Positions 14,080 to 28,140 of a stretch of DNA of 64,000 nt are shown here, piece after piece; position 1 is the stretch's first letter, and the number at the start of each line of letters is the position of its first letter. Origin of the DNA: Camarhynchus parvulus (taxonomy: Eukaryota > Chordata > Aves > Passeriformes > Thraupidae); NCBI RefSeq assembly GCF_901933205.1, contig NC_044573.1, forward strand, positions 85,332,546-85,396,545, in the 5' to 3' direction. The notes under the pieces are model-generated. The model saw nothing but the letters and a program-made list of their open reading frames with translations, ran no database searches and had not been told where the DNA came from. A program made the translations under genes and the position numbers.

Positions 14080-17000
14080 CCAGGTACTGTCTCTGAGAAT
14101 GTGAGACTTTTAAGTGCATTCAATTTCCCTACTTACACCCTTTTGATTTTAGTTTTCTTATATTTAAGTTTTATATATTTTTGTTTCTTTCCTGACCTCT
14201 GATAGAATGACATGATTTCTTAGAAGTTATACATTGATGTACATATGGCAACATGACAGGAAGAGAGGTCAACACTTTTGTCAGCATTGAAAATGACGCA
14301 TATTATTCTAAAGTTTAGTATTAAGCATTTTTGGAAGAGGCAACTGAATAATTGATTTTTTTAGTTTTGTGAAAGAGCTGACAAATCAATATTTTGCTTT
14401 TCTAAATATATAAAATTTACCATTTTAAATATATAGAAAACCATTTTGATATTTTTTCATTCAAAATGTCAAAATTCTAAGTTTTAATACTAAAATAATG
14501 GAAGCTGTATTTCAGCTTTTGAAATAAATCACTTCACTTGAAAATCAGAACTTAAATCTGCATTCTTTCAGTGATTTAGTTTTGAGTACCATTTCCCAAT
14601 ATTCACTCTTTCTCATAGAGATTTTTAAGGAGCAAGTTGATTAGATGAACCTTTCTCCTGTCTTAAATATTTTCTCCTGTGTTATAAAATAGAAAGTTCC
14701 ATATTTAATGCTATAATTATTCAGGAGAGATAACAGATTGCATGATACTTCATTCCATATGATACTACTTTTTACAGAACATTTCTCTGACAGACATAGG
14801 AAGAACTGTTTAGATACAATGAATGGACCCAGTAATCTTAATCTTTCAGGAAACTTTTCAATTACTTTTTGAAACTAAATTCTCTTGACATTTGGATGTT
14901 TTAATTTATAGTCTCTTTTAAAATTAAATTACATATGAAGAACTAATTTTAGGGTCTTTCTGCAGCTGTCTCTTACAGTAAATTTTTCCATGATCTACCT
15001 ATCAACCAGACATTTAGAGAACCTTTTTATTAGTGTTTGCTACAGTCCAGGGAATTGAATGTATGTTGCTATCACTGCATTAAAATACCTCTTTTGGACT
15101 ACCTGTATCTCTTTTCTTGATCATTCTTTGCTGGAGGCATACAAAATTTTTTTCTAATGTAACTAGTCAATTAAAATGCTCTCAAAACTCTTAATGACAG
15201 AATCTGGCTCAAGTGGCCAAACATATTTCTGAACTACAAGTAACTGACTAAGGAGGCTATGTTCTTACACTATAACCACATATGCTACCTTGTCATAACT
15301 TAAATATTTGTAACACGCTAAATTCCTCTCATAAAAACCCATTTCCATGCCTTCATTTTATTTTATAAGATTCTGGGATTAACATAAAATACATGGCAAA
15401 TCTTAAGGACTGAGAAATTATAGAAGTCATGAACAAAGAGACAATTAAGTTATGCCAATAATCACTCTTCTAGGAGTATAAATATCAATGTCATATTTGG
15501 TTATGTGCTCATCTCAGTCCATGATATATTCTATACTTAATGTAAAAGAGAAATCATCATTTGAATACAGTGAAATCTTTTATAGTGCCCTATGGAAACC
15601 TGTTTTGAGAAGATGAAGTATTTCTGCAATTTTAAGTGGTTTATCCATTTTTGCCAAAAAAGACAGAAGAATTAGAATTTTTGATGAATCTCATTATTTA
15701 TAATACTGTATTAAGAATACAGACCACTTTTTTTAGTTTATACTGAAATTTTGTGTTTTTTACAAGTGTAGCTCTATTAGAAAAATATTTGAAATAGACA
15801 TGAAAATATAAGTGTTCTGTAAATGAGAAACAGTAATATGCTGGCCAGGTTTTTCATGTATCTATAAAATAAATTGTAAAGAAAAAAATCAACATAAGTA
15901 CAAGCGTTCTATTATAGGAAATAAGAGGAACAGAGTTGAGTGATTAAAATTAATTAGATAATTTTGTACTTCTCGTACATTCACCAGTCCTTGAAATTGC
16001 AATAAGAGAAGTTGACAACAATAATCTTGCTATTCAATTTTATATGCCCAAGAAATATTTCAGGTAAGAATTATGCAAACATGAGATTTTTGAGTTACTT
16101 TATTTGTGTGTTAATTGATGAAGCTTAAAAACTGAAAAAAGCAGTGGTCTTCTGTTTTTAGAAAAACAGAATAAACAGACAGGGTTCAAAAAAAAAATCA
16201 AAAATCTGGTTCCTTATTTTTGGATTGCGTATTGTTGCAGTGAAATTCCTTTGCATGAAATCAATAAGCATGTATTGTTAAATGAATTTTTCCATGCTCA
16301 GTCAAAAATATTGATTTTTTTAAAGTCTAATTTTCCTTTTATATGAATACATATAGTAATTCTCTCTAATTGTATCAATCAAGAGCAAGTCACATTTGGT
16401 ACTGCATAATTTACTCTCCATTATATGCTACTGTTTATCTGTAAAGTGATATTTCATGGTCTGTAATTAGGGAGAGCATAAACAAAACATCAAAACACAG
16501 CAGTTTAAAGCTGTACTGTTAGGTACACCACGTTTTGTGTTGTACAGCACAAATAGTACTGCATTCAGAGAACAGGAGATAAGCCCAGCAAATTGAAGCC
16601 TTTTTTGTTAGATTGTATGTGCAGTTCTGATATCAGTTTATAATAATATTCCTCTTCTGTAGAATAGAGGTAGTCATGCCTAACAACTTTTGCTAATAAT
16701 ATTGGGATTGATATACTAAAAAAATCTCATATGTAAACACACAGGTTCCAAAGTATATATCACAATAACCATGGTGGTAAGATAAATTTAATAGTAAATT
16801 TACTATTTCTCCTTGTATTCTCTTCCTCCATATTTTCAATGATCACACCCAACAGTAAGAGCAACTACAAACAAAAAAAAAAGAAATGAAAAGGTTGAAA
16901 TGGTGCTTATTAGATTTCTAGTTAAATTTACAATAACTCTTTGGGTTTAAAGCTGACTTGATTCCTTAATTAAGCCTGAGTTCAATTCTAACTTCTAAAT

Positions 17001-19989
17001 TGAACCACAAAAAATGCAAGAGTTATACATAATTTAATCACCTATTACTTTATTTCTATTCAAAGCTGTTCTTCATTAACAGCTCAGCTATTGAATTAAC
17101 CAGCATGGGACAACCCAAAAATATGCATATTGAATCTGTCATTTCATCCAAAATAATTCTGCTTGACCTCAGAAGAAGGCCTGTAGTGCTTAAATCATAC
17201 TAGAAAATAATCTGATCCATAAAACCTATTTATTTTGTTCTTGTGTATTTCCAGTTGAGAAGTGATTTATAACTAGGTTAAAAATAGGGTTGGATTTTTT
17301 TAAGAGACAGTTTAGGAGAACCCGTTATAAACTGTGGTCACTTCATATCCCAGGTGGAGCACCCAGGTAAAACTAGGGACTGCTTTGGAAGAATTCTCAT
17401 GCAACAGCTATTAATTTCTTTAATAGAGATATTCATTACTTCTTTGCAATTCCTCAAGATAAAATGACATTCATATAATACATGACTTATATATACCAAG
17501 GGAAGTATTAAAAGAATGAAACACCCATGTATTTAATTCTTCTCAGTACCAAAACCATTTCTTAATACTGTACATGAAAATAATTTTTTTCTTCAAGGGT
17601 AAGAGATTTAGGTCTTTTGTTCAGTCTGTGTACATTTACTCATCTAAGGATAATAAATTTTCCCTGTATATTAACTGAAAAGGGATTCTTCACCTGGTAA
17701 AAAAAAGAAGTGTCATTTATGACTGATAAATCCATTTAACTTTTTTTCCTCACCCTCCCCCATTTTTTCTTTTTGTGGGTGGTTTTAGAAGAAGACAATT
17801 TGATTTGAAAAGTATATCAAGAGAACGAAAGATTTTATATTTTTCAGAGGACACCATGTCTTAATCTCTTATCCCTCAACCATAGACGAATTCTGAGTGA
17901 TCCATAGCGATCCCGGTGCTGTGGCTGATGAATGGTCTGATGTGATGCTTTGTGCAGGAAAAAACCCTCCCAAAATTTGTAATTCAATGTATCTTATAGG
18001 TATAACTGCAATTTACACTCTACATAAAGTAAGATTATACATTTGAAAAACCTTTTAAGCAATTATAAATTAAAATTAATAAACCAAATAATGTTTTTTC
18101 TGAGCACAGGATTCCAAAGCATATTTAAGCAGACCTTCAGCAACCTGAAAAAAAACATCAAAGTAAATGGAACATTATTAAAATGTTTATATTTTCAAGC
18201 TTGGCAAAAATCAGAGAAAGGTAACATAAACTAGAGGTTGCTCCTCCATAGGACCCAATGAGAAAAGATTTCTAACTTGCTTGAAGGTTGTTGAAGGTAT
18301 TTATGAAACGAATTATGAAATCAACTTTAAAAATATTTATATTAATGGGTCAACACAAGGCTATCTCAATATAGCAGAATATAAGTGGAACAGGACTGAT
18401 CAGTTCCATTATATGAGCAGTTAGAAATGTTTTAAGTTTATCAGGAATTGTCACAAATGGTAAAAAAGTTCAACATGAAACACGTTGTTCCTGCACAGAG
18501 CCAAGGTGAAGAAGAATGAAGTGAGACTGAAATGAGACTTTACACACAAAACACAATATTAGCAAAATAAATGCTTTATGCTTTAGTTATGCAGTCAGGC
18601 TTACAACAGTTAATGCTAATTACTGTCTACTGAGTGCTCATGGGCCAAGGAATGAGATTAGTGATCATAAACTGTGGCTGACTGCATGGCTATTAGAAGA
18701 CCAGGATAGCCCTAAATTCACAGAATGCTATTTTTGTTCCACCAACACAAGCAAGAATTCCCTAGATGAGAAATCCATTAGAGTTCAGTTGGGTTTAGCC
18801 ATCTATTTCTCTATGACTTCTAGTGACTTTTGTCCTATGATCATGAGTATTTCACATGCATAGTTTCTGCCATAAAACTACCTGGCTTTTCATGATTTTT
18901 TTTTTTTAATATACTCATGTGTTTTCCTGTGGAACCATTGCTTATAAGAAATTAATTCCATGTACATGGCTCTCTACCTATGCTTGAATCTGCTGCTGAA
19001 TTTCAATTTTAAACTGGCTCTGACAGATGTGTCAAGTTTTCCAACGCACTGAGATATAATACTCGAGCATTCAGATTTCCCAGTACTTTTTAATAACCAT
19101 GGGGCATGATGTCTGCAAACAGGAACATGCAGGTAATATTTTCAGAATTTGTTTCTCAAGTCATTTAACAAAAAGATACACACCTGAAATTTCAGTGCAT
19201 GCAGAATTAATCAAGTTTCTTTATAACTTCCTCAATATCACTAGTAGTGATATAATAGTCTCTAAAATTTCATTTCTTTTCCACAGAATTCAGAAAATGA
19301 TGCTATAAACAAAGCACAATAATATTAAAACCCATTTGTTTTCATGGCTAATAACAAAAAGGATCTCTTTCTTAAAAGTAAGTAAATATCCTAACCACGA
19401 CAAGCTGAAAAAGACTGTTAAAAGATGTCACTTCAGAGGCACATTTCACACTTGAAATCTAATTTGACTTAAGCTGTGATCATCACTGACTAAAAGTATG
19501 TAATAGGGTATTTCAAAGAAAAGAAATTATTTCAGTTGGGAGAGACATATTCTATGATAATTTCTATCATTCTATGCCTTTAATTTTCAATCCTTTACCT
19601 AAAAGTTATTATTCCATTTACTGGAATTTATTTTTTTTTAATGAAGATACCCTTAAGGAACAGTTCACTTGTTTTAAATGCTTTTTAAAGTAATTTATAA
19701 AAAATGAAGGCATTTGTAAGATTAATTTCTCAGGATTTGCATACAAGTTACTCAGTTTCAATACTGAGGGTCACCTTTGTTTCTTTTCTTCACAATATAT
19801 GTAAATGCTGACTAAAAAAAAAGAAAGAAATTATATGATGTTCAAGGAGAATTAGTAATAGCCTATTTTATTTCATCATAAATTAATGGAAAACCTCCAA
19901 CAACCTAAGTGATATATGACTCCCTGCTTTGTTTTAGCCACAGCTCCGCTACAGGAGTAAATTAACAAATAAAATCTCATCAAATATAA

Positions 19990-20096
19990 AGAAGGGAAGG
20001 GAAGGGAAGGGAAGGGAAGGGAAGGGAAGGGAAGGGAAGGGAAGGGAAGGGAAGGGAAGGGAAGGGAAGGGAAGGGAAGGGAAGGGAAGGGAAGGA
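19990..20096 (+). repeat. (AAGGG)n pentanucleotide microsatellite, about 21 perfect copies
   Basis: From 19991 to 20095 the sequence is an unbroken GAAGG/AAGGG pentamer, 105 bp with no interruption. It is pure purine on the plus strand and pure pyrimidine on the CSMD1-sense strand. The minus-strand open frame of repeated Ser-Leu-Pro-Phe-Pro across it is an artefact. A tract this long and pure should vary in length between individuals. Confidence 0.97.
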
Positions 20097-20599
20097 GAAA
20101 ATTTTACTATCAACTTCCAAAATTCTGTTAACTTGTTAACTATGAGCAATCACAAAAATATGAAATAAACTGAAGAAAGACAGACATATTTCTAAAAATT
20201 TTACTGCTGACAAAATTTTGTCTTTTTTTTCACATATAAATAGAAACAAATGTGCAATGACAGCACTGAAAAGACTGCATCTAGTTGACACATGCTTATT
20301 TTTAGGAACATGAAACACTTCTAAGTTTTAACACTGGTAAGCTTTAACACTTATAAATGCAAATTTACTTCTTTACAGGGAACCTGCTGTGTGCATGCAA
20401 TGTTTGCAGACTTTTCTCATTCCATAAAACACTGGATAATTAAGTACCACAATTAGTTTAAAAGTTATCAGCCTGATGGTGTAAATTAATGACCTAAGCA
20501 AAGCACAGAAAAGAATAATTGTCCCAAATGAAAACTGCCAATACTAGAATATATCATTTTATAATTATCAACAAAGAATAATCTGAAATTTCTCTTTCC

Positions 20600-21583
20600 C
20601 TCCCAGTGGACAGCAGTGCTGTTGGTTACGATGTGTTGGTGAAGAGAGGCATTCAAGCACCACCTGCAATTTCACAGGTGACATGTGGGGTTGTAAGACA
20701 CAAAGTTTCCCTCATTTGCCTCACAACTGACACAAGGACAGAGACTGGGACCCTGAGGACCCTGACTGGAGTTCTGGCCTGGTTAAGGTGGATGATTGCC
20801 AAATTATTGTTTGCAGGTGTGTTTGCCTCCACAATACACTGCTTCGAGCAGCAACTGCCAAGGAGCAATCTGCCCTATGTGCTTACACCTGCTTCATGAC
20901 AACAGCCTATGAGTTTTCCCACCTCTTGGCCAAATGAACTTTCTGGGGTAACTTTGGTGATTCCCCATGGAAAATCCCTCATCTGTCTCACTACCACTGT
21001 GACAGATGGAGATTGAAGCCCCCTCCCAAGGACTGAGACTGAGACCCTTATAATTCTGGCACAGGGGCACTGGCCTGACTGAAGGGAGATGTCTGCCAAG
21101 TGTTGCCTGCAGGTGCGTTCGCTGGACCAAGACTGGTTTCCCATGGAAACCAGTCCTGAAACAATGGGACCCGCTCACTGCTGAGATTGACTTATCCTGC
21201 TTTGGAACATGGACTGTCTGTACCCGTTTTCAAGAGATTTATTCTCCATTGTATTTTACTTGTTCCTCCCTTGGGGGAGGACTATAATAGACCCCTGAGT
21301 TAACCAAGACTTTTAGATTCTCCCCGACGTGACAAGGTGGATCTATTGGCTAGACCATGAGGATCTCATCTCTCTGTTGGTAGCTATTCCCCTCCTCCTC
21401 ATTCTCTCTCTCTCTCTCTCCTTTATTCTCCTTTCTAAATCCTTCTGTTGCATCTGCTGTGGGCACTCAATAAAGGTGCATTTGTTTTGATTAATACTGA
21501 AATCCCCTCTGTGGTTTTTTTTTGCACTCTGAGATCAGTAAACAAACCATCTCGACCCCTGCCTATATGAGCGGATCGTGACA
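20600..21583 (+). mobile_element. Retroviral LTR (solo or truncated) with a duplicated upstream segment
   Basis: LTR-like landmarks in order on the plus strand: a TATA-like ACTATAATAGACC near 21280, a pyrimidine tract with (TC)9 at 21403-21421, a polyadenylation signal AATAAA at about 21470, and a terminal GATCGTGACA near 21574-21583. Upstream, two related units start near 20706 and 20973 (CCCTCATTTGCCTCAC and CCCTCATCTGTCTCAC) and end in GCAGGTGTGTTTGC and GCAGGTGCGTTCGC. No gag, pol or env remnants are seen on either side. The exact 5' limit and target duplication are unclear, and the family was not recognised. Confidence 0.6.
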
Positions 21584-21720
21584 CGGGTTTCCTTGATCCC
21601 ACAACTCAGGTCCCTTAGTGGACCTCATACAGGTTTCCCAGCACCCACCAGCAAGGCAGGCCTTCCCAGCTGGCCTCCTCCACCAGCTTCCTTCAGGGCT
21701 CACGCATGAGTCCTCTTGTC
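21584..21720 (+). other. GC-richer flank of the LTR, unassigned
   Basis: Sequence immediately right of the LTR end is GC-richer than the intron (CAGCACCCACCAGCAAGGCAGG and similar). It could be residual internal retroviral sequence, but I see no tRNA-complementary primer-binding site at the junction and no recognisable protein. Confidence 0.2.
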
Positions 21721-22764
21721 TTCTGTAAGGCTTGCAAGGAGATGCCGTGTTCTGCAAAGTCTCTGTGTGTTGCATTTCCCAGAGGTTTGATCCATATGCA
21801 CAGCATAAACTGCAATGCTAATACGCTCTTCAGAATTTTATGGCTCCAGTTTAGTACCCCTGAAAGCCCCAAAATGAACATAGCATTTGCTGTTTTGTAA
21901 AAGATTCACTTTACTACCTAGAGTATTATTAGTGATTTTGAGTATTTTTATGAGAAAGTGAAATATGTCTTTTTTCCTGTTTTCTCTATTTCTAGACCAC
22001 CCTTCCCAGCACCTGATTATTCAGAAACTTTTACAATGAAGTCAAGAATCCTATCTCCTATCAAGTCAAAAAGAAAGCATGTTTAGCTAAAACAAGATAA
22101 TAGTTTAATCTGGTTTTGCAAAAATCTGGCAGGTATATAATCACTTTATTCATGTATATAAATAAACCTCCCTGTTGAAGTTCTTCCTTGAGTGCATGTT
22201 TCTTTGACAGCAAACTGAGTGTTCTCAATCTGAATGCTTTTGGGGTAAATTATGGTCACAAATCTTAATCTGATGGAAACCACAGTGCCTTAATTGGTGA
22301 GGGAGCACGCACAGATCTCTTAGAGGAAATGTTCACATATCATGAACTTGTGTATTGAAAATGAGACAAGCCACAAGCACAGACTATACCAGAAAGGATG
22401 TTAAGAAGGCAGCAGAATGTTCTGATCAGCCTCATTACTTGAGCAGACTTAGTGGACACTCAGTTCACAATATGAACCACAAGCTGGTTGGCAAAAGCAA
22501 AGTAAAGGCTTTGAATTTCTCTCCATTCACATAGTGATTTTAGCAATGTGCAGAAGGATCCTCTGAAAAAGAAATTCTGCACAGAAAACCTTATTGAAGA
22601 AGCATAACTGTATCTGTCTGTAGCTTTCACCACCAAGAATTGCACAGATGAAACTGGGCAGAAAAATGAAATCTAAGTATGTTGGCTTGCTCAGTTAAGC
22701 AAGATGGTAAATCCATCTGTGATTACAAGCAATATAACTAAAGCCTTTGGAAGGACTTTTGGGG

Positions 22765-22808
22765 CTGCTATAGTGAAAATTAACTCCATCTCAGCTAGAC
22801 CCAACCAC
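22765..22808 (-). mobile_element. Possible 5' end of another ERVL-type LTR
   Basis: GAAAATTAACTCCATCTCAG followed by CTAGACCCAACCACA resembles the antisense first 40 bp of the same LTR type found at 11.9-12.4 kb (GAAAATTAACTCTATCCCAG in my memory of the family). Nothing convincing follows to the left, so this may be a remnant or chance. Confidence 0.3.
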
Positions 22809-23921
22809 ACTCACAGCCACTCACTCAGAGGATGACAAGTTGGACTGCAGCTGCTAACATGGTCTGGCAGCCAGATATATTTTGGTACTGCTAATAAATA
22901 AACTATGACTGCTGAATATCCAATCTATTCACTTCTATCAAATGATCTAAACTAAAACTGAGAGAGAAGATTCAGTGGAGCACATGATTGTTTACATGGT
23001 TTCAGTCAAACAAAAGGTTGGCCTGAAGAGAAATGCTTATGCATTTAGGATGGGAGCATGATTAATCCAAGTGGTATGGAGACACAAGAAGAAAATTGAT
23101 TTTTAATACAACGTGCTATGTATGTCACCATCACATGTAGGGACAGTGAAACATAAGTTTCAGACCAATTCAGAAATGGTCTTGTGTGCAAATCTTGGAG
23201 TTTCAGAGTCAGCACTCAGATCAGGCAGGAATGTATGAGGGCTATAATAAGATGTAGAGAGAGGTAAAAATGACCAGCACCTGCATGGAGAGAATAGCTG
23301 TGAGTTTAATGTATCATAGTGAGAAACCAGAACATCTGTTTGGCTCTAACTACTTGCTGTGTGTTGGCAGATGAAGCGGAAGAACTTTGTGAACAAAAAG
23401 CTTAGACCTTGGAATATACAGTGTAACCTAGGAAGTTGATTAGTAGCTGATTATATGCTGCAACCTAGGAAGCTTTGGACACATCTAAGTGTCTGATATT
23501 TGAAACGCAAGAGTTGGCAAACACTTGCAAGCAGCGTAAGCTTTTTAGCTTGATACTTATGTCCATCACTGCTTCTGCTTTTGAGATACGTGTCCTAATC
23601 AACAACACTCAAACACATAATGAGGTTAGAAAGATGGGTAAACACTGAGAACTTCAGATAAGGTGGGGAGTACGTGCCTGAAGAGTAAAGAAGGTGTGCT
23701 CTTCACTAGAGGTGACTGGTTGCTGGTAGGTGATAAGAAATTATTTAATCCTTTGCTCTCACCCCATCATGCAGATGTCTAGAATCTCATACTTCCTATA
23801 ACTGTCAGTACAAAGGCAAATTATTTGTCATTTTTATGACAAGCTGTAATATTTAAAGCTTATTCTGAAAAGCAGAAGTCTCATTGAGGATGGATGAGAA
23901 AAACTATTTAGAAGACTAGAA

Positions 23922-23957
23922 GGCTGATGTTTCAGCCAGAGTGGCTGATGTTTCAGC
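23922..23957 (+). repeat. 15-bp direct repeat with 6-bp spacer
   Basis: GGCTGATGTTTCAGC occurs at 23922-23936 and again, identically, at 23943-23957. This is a 21-bp tandem step, probably replication slippage. Confidence 0.8.
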
Positions 23958-24719
23958 AAGTGTGATATGTGTTAAAGAACAATTTTTGCATTTCTAGATT
24001 TTGTGGATAGGAGCTTTAGCAGCCAAAAGAGGAGACATACTGGTAGAGTGAGCAGCACAGTGTTTAGTCTCCTCTTGAAAACATTTTGAACAAAAGATCT
24101 GCTACAGGAAACTTCTTTCAAATAAACACAGCACCCTGGTGTTTCTTTTCTCTCCTAAATTAATAACTTTTATTGAAGCATGCCTTTATGAAAATATTTC
24201 AGGACAAAATCTGTCCCCCTAATATATTCTTGTTTCTGTCAGAAATTAAGCTATTCATTCCTGTTATAAAAACCACCTTGCAGGAGAAAAGCTCACATTT
24301 GCCATCTAACCCTTGCTTAAACTTATAAGAGCTTGAAATTAAAAGCAGTATTAGAGAAAAGTCATGACTACTGAGAAAAAAATTAGTCTGATATAGTAAT
24401 ATTTCATTTGTTTTACACTAGAAGCAGCAAAAAAGAATGTTTTTGTTTTGCGTGTTTAGAAAGTTGTTTTATGTAAAATTAAGAAAAAGCTTTTATAGAC
24501 TTCACTATTTTGAAATAATAAATCCATTCTGAAAACAGTAGATTGTTAGAAATTCCCCAAAGCACATAGGACTACATTGCCTTTAAAAATAAAATAAATG
24601 ATTCAAGAATTTTTTGATGGGACAGCATTTTCTGTGAAATTACGTTACAAAGCTTATAAAGTAAAAAAAAAAAAAATATTAAAAGAGAACATCAACTAAT
24701 ACCCCAACTCTCTCACTGT

Positions 24720-25215
24720 CTTAGCCTTAATTCCAAGGCATATGTTAGATACGATTGCCAAGGTAGATATAATTCTATTAGTTGTTACTCTAAAGAAGAG
24801 AAAATTCTTTTCCTACTATCTCAGGTCCTTAGTTAAGACTGGGTTTATTAATATCTATCCACCCAATTTAACTCCTATTCTGATAAAAGAACAAATTCTG
24901 AAGTGGAAATTTTCTGTTTACATAAAGCCTTCTGAAGTCCCTGCGCTCCCTGAAAGCATCTTAAGGACCATTGTAATATGCAGCTAAGTTTCAGTTCCTG
25001 CAATTGCTGGCTGCAATGTCCATGGTATTCTAGATGTCCATCTATGGCAGTGTACCTGATCTGTACCATCAGCTGAGACATAGGAGCTCTGGTTTGGTTT
25101 TTCACATCAGCTTCATCTAAGAGTAAAATTAATCTGTTCCCTTGTCTAGAAGGGAAAAGAACTTGGCATATGCTTTGACAGCTCTTAGTCAAGGTTAATG
25201 GAGTCCCTGCAGGAG
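24720..25215. other. Unassigned interval with longer-than-usual frames on both strands
   Basis: A plus-strand frame of about 80 codons (24742-24987) overlaps a minus-strand frame of about 105 codons (24875-25192). GC rises in the right half. Neither protein resembles a family I know and the edges lack convincing splice sites. Possibly an old repeat. Confidence 0.15.
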
Positions 25216-27309
25216 CCTGAATGTTAATATGGTTTTTATGATCATTGTTGTATTAATATCCTTATTTTTTACTTGTACATAACAAACTAATTAAACACTG
25301 TGCACTACTGAGTCTCTGTTCTTGTTACTGTGATAAAACACACCATGATGACTTTTGTTTAAGGGTGTAATATAATGTTACATTTGGATTAAAGCACCTT
25401 TGCACTTCCATTTAAGGACTGTTAAATTACCAAGAGAAAGGGAAAAATGTAATGAGAACTTGAACTGCAGATAATTGTTAGTTTAAACTAGAAGAGAGCA
25501 GCTATGTCTGAAGCATATTGTTTACAAAAACATTAAGTATAAAATCACTGGTTTTCCCAATCACTTGTACATAGGAAAGTCTTTTTTAAAAAGTAAAACA
25601 ATTTCTATGGAGAGGTGCTCAATTCCACACTGCCCTTAAGGAAATATGAATGTTTTTAATGAAGCCTATTATTTTAAAGTTACTATGTCCAATGTTAAAG
25701 TTATTTTGTCCATAGTAGCCTATTCTTAATTTAAGTAAAGACCTCCATGAATGTTTTCACTTCTACCACTGTAGACTACTGTCATTATCACAGAAGCAAA
25801 TTCATGATTAAAGAAAAGCTGAATATTCTGATCTAGCTAAAACTGAGCAATGGAATTCCTAAATAAAACTCTATATTGGAAAAGTTCAAAACCAAGTAAA
25901 TACAAATTCAGCTAGGCTGGCCACCTGTTAGAAACAGGCAGTATTCATTGCCACAGATCAGAAAAAAAAGGTTTGGTTGAAGATGTTAAACTACAGAATT
26001 CACTCTTATCCGTGAATAAGTTCGTGGATTGTTCTTTTGACTAAGATCATGTTTTGGAATTGGAGTTGAATTTAAAAATTTGATTTTTTACGTAAGTTCA
26101 AAGTATATCCATAACAGAAGGTGTTCCTTTTTTTAGCTAAAAAAGATTTTTAAAATTCTGAATTCAAATTTCTACGATCTAGTCACCTAAGTAGAAAATA
26201 GTTGCTGCTGGAATTCAGAAAAAAACACTCTCCCTAAAAACGCCAAGTGACCTGGCTGAGTGTTACTAGCACTGTTCCCTTTGTGCAAGTGTAGAGCCCT
26301 TGATGCAACATGCAGTTACTCAAAACTAGAATTCTGCAACTGGAAAGCCACTTAATCTTGATGGCTTAAATAAATATGAACTGTAGTGCCTGGGAGACCT
26401 GCCACCCTAAGCACGTTGTTACTTTGCTTCTCTAAAAATTGATCCTGTGGAGATATAAGAGAAAGCTCTGCATAGAAAGTGCTCGTCCCAAGGAATTTTG
26501 ACACTAGATAAGATTATCCAGGTCACAAATGAATTCTGATCACTGTGACAGAATTGTGACATTTCTGCCAGCTATACAGTGAACAGTGCTACTAAATACC
26601 ATATTCACTACTCATTAACTGATTCTAAAGCACATTCATCAACTCAGTCTAATATACAAAATGAGTCATAACAATCAGAAATTAACTGCAATGCAATGAA
26701 TACTATCTCTGAATCAATGCTGTATTGTCTGTGCTGGATTTCCTCTCTTCTTTGCACTCATCATCAAAACAAAAACACTTCTTCATCTCAATTCATTGAT
26801 TCTAGAGTAGCACTAAAGACTGCAACCATTTGCAAAGTAGTCAGTTCACAGATATAGGCAACAGAAGGAATAACATCTCTGTTAATACAACTTGCTATTA
26901 GTAAATCTTGGTGCAGACAGCATCACATGGGCTTCTTAAAATTGGGTAACTCACTTGTCATCATCACTGGGAATTCTTGACAGTGATTAATGAAGTATAC
27001 AACTTCCATAAAGAATAAAATGAACAGTATGACTATTTATTGAGAAAAATACAATTTTTTAAAAAGTTCCTCAGTGGAAATAGGAATATATCTTATAGTG
27101 TAGAAGTATTTTGCTTTAGTCAAAACAAGTTTGAAAGTAAAAATTTTCCCATGACCTTCGAGAACAGTCTTGCACTTAAGGTCAAGTTTGCAGCTTGAAG
27201 GACAAACAAAAAGACAAGCCCCTAAACCCTCCAGCTTGACAGAGTCATCTCTTCTTCAGGTCTGATTCTACAAGACAAGGACACACATGGCCTCTGCTAA
27301 CGTAGTCAT

Positions 27310-27650
27310 ACAAACAAATTTGTGGCAAAATGGTGCCTTTACCCCCATCAACCAGAAGCTCATTGTCACTACCATGTAGGAGAAAATGGAACCTTCATTC
27401 ATCCTGTGAGAAACCTTCATTCACATGCAGTCAGAGCTTCCCAGTGCACTGGACGAAGTGGAGGAAGTTTGGAGAAAGGAAAGTATCAGACTGTCCTGCT
27501 ATGTTTACCAGGGGATACAACCCTTGGTTATATTCCAGCACACAGAGATGAAACCTTTTCTCTGGCTCACATATCAGAAAAAGAAGCTGCTATGCAGCTC
27601 TGTCCAAACACATACATCAGCTCTCACAGTTCCTACTAAACCTCGAGATA
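27310..27650 (+). other. Unassigned interval open in three plus-strand frames
   Basis: Three overlapping plus-strand frames of 73-105 codons occupy the same 340 bp, with balanced GC unlike the adjoining AT-rich DNA. Openness in all three frames suggests low stop density from composition rather than coding. No homologue is recognised. Confidence 0.15.
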
Positions 27651-28073
27651 AATGCATAAATCACATACATTTTATTTTGGGAAAGAGCAAGATTACAAAT
27701 AGGCAATGATCTAGCATTGCTTCCCACACTGGAAACCTAAACTCATGAGCTGAGAGCTAATTTTAGTGTAATAAATTCTTTAGAGACCTGTAGATTTTTT
27801 TTTTTTTAATTTGTGGAAAAAAATATTTGTAAAAATGTGTTTGTAAGATTGGTTGGTTTTTTTGGTTGGTTTTTTTTTTTTACCTTAGCTGTAAAAGGAC
27901 TAAAACTGAGGAAAAAGCCACAAAACCTAAATTCCCATTGAAGTCAGATAATATAGAAACTCAGTATTGTCCTCTTAGATCACCTTCTGATCCAATACAT
28001 ATACACCTACTGAACTATCTGAAAAAGTTGTTCTTTTTCTTCATATTTTATCTTGGTAGAAAGCAACCATATC

Positions 28074-28140
28074 ATAGAATCACAGGATCACTAAGCAGTT
28101 TTACAAGTACAAGAAATTTCTGTCTTGGGATCCCACACTG
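28074..28140 (-). mobile_element. Possible CR1 3'-end remnant
   Basis: ATCATAGAATCACAGGATCACTA resembles the antisense CR1 tail (ATCATAGAATCACAGAATCACT). The adjoining sequence is too diverged to confirm it. Confidence 0.35.

Noticed and set aside
19949..20149. Minus-strand frame encoding repeated Ser-Leu-Pro-Phe-Pro
   Set aside because: It is a direct translation of the AAGGG microsatellite, which has no stop in that frame.
20606..21178. Overlapping frames of 71-97 codons on both strands
   Set aside because: They sit in the upstream part of an LTR; similarity between the two duplicated units explains their parallel openness.
23428..23475. ACCTAGGAAG occurring twice
   Set aside because: Only 10 bp and without further flanking similarity; too short to call a repeat element.
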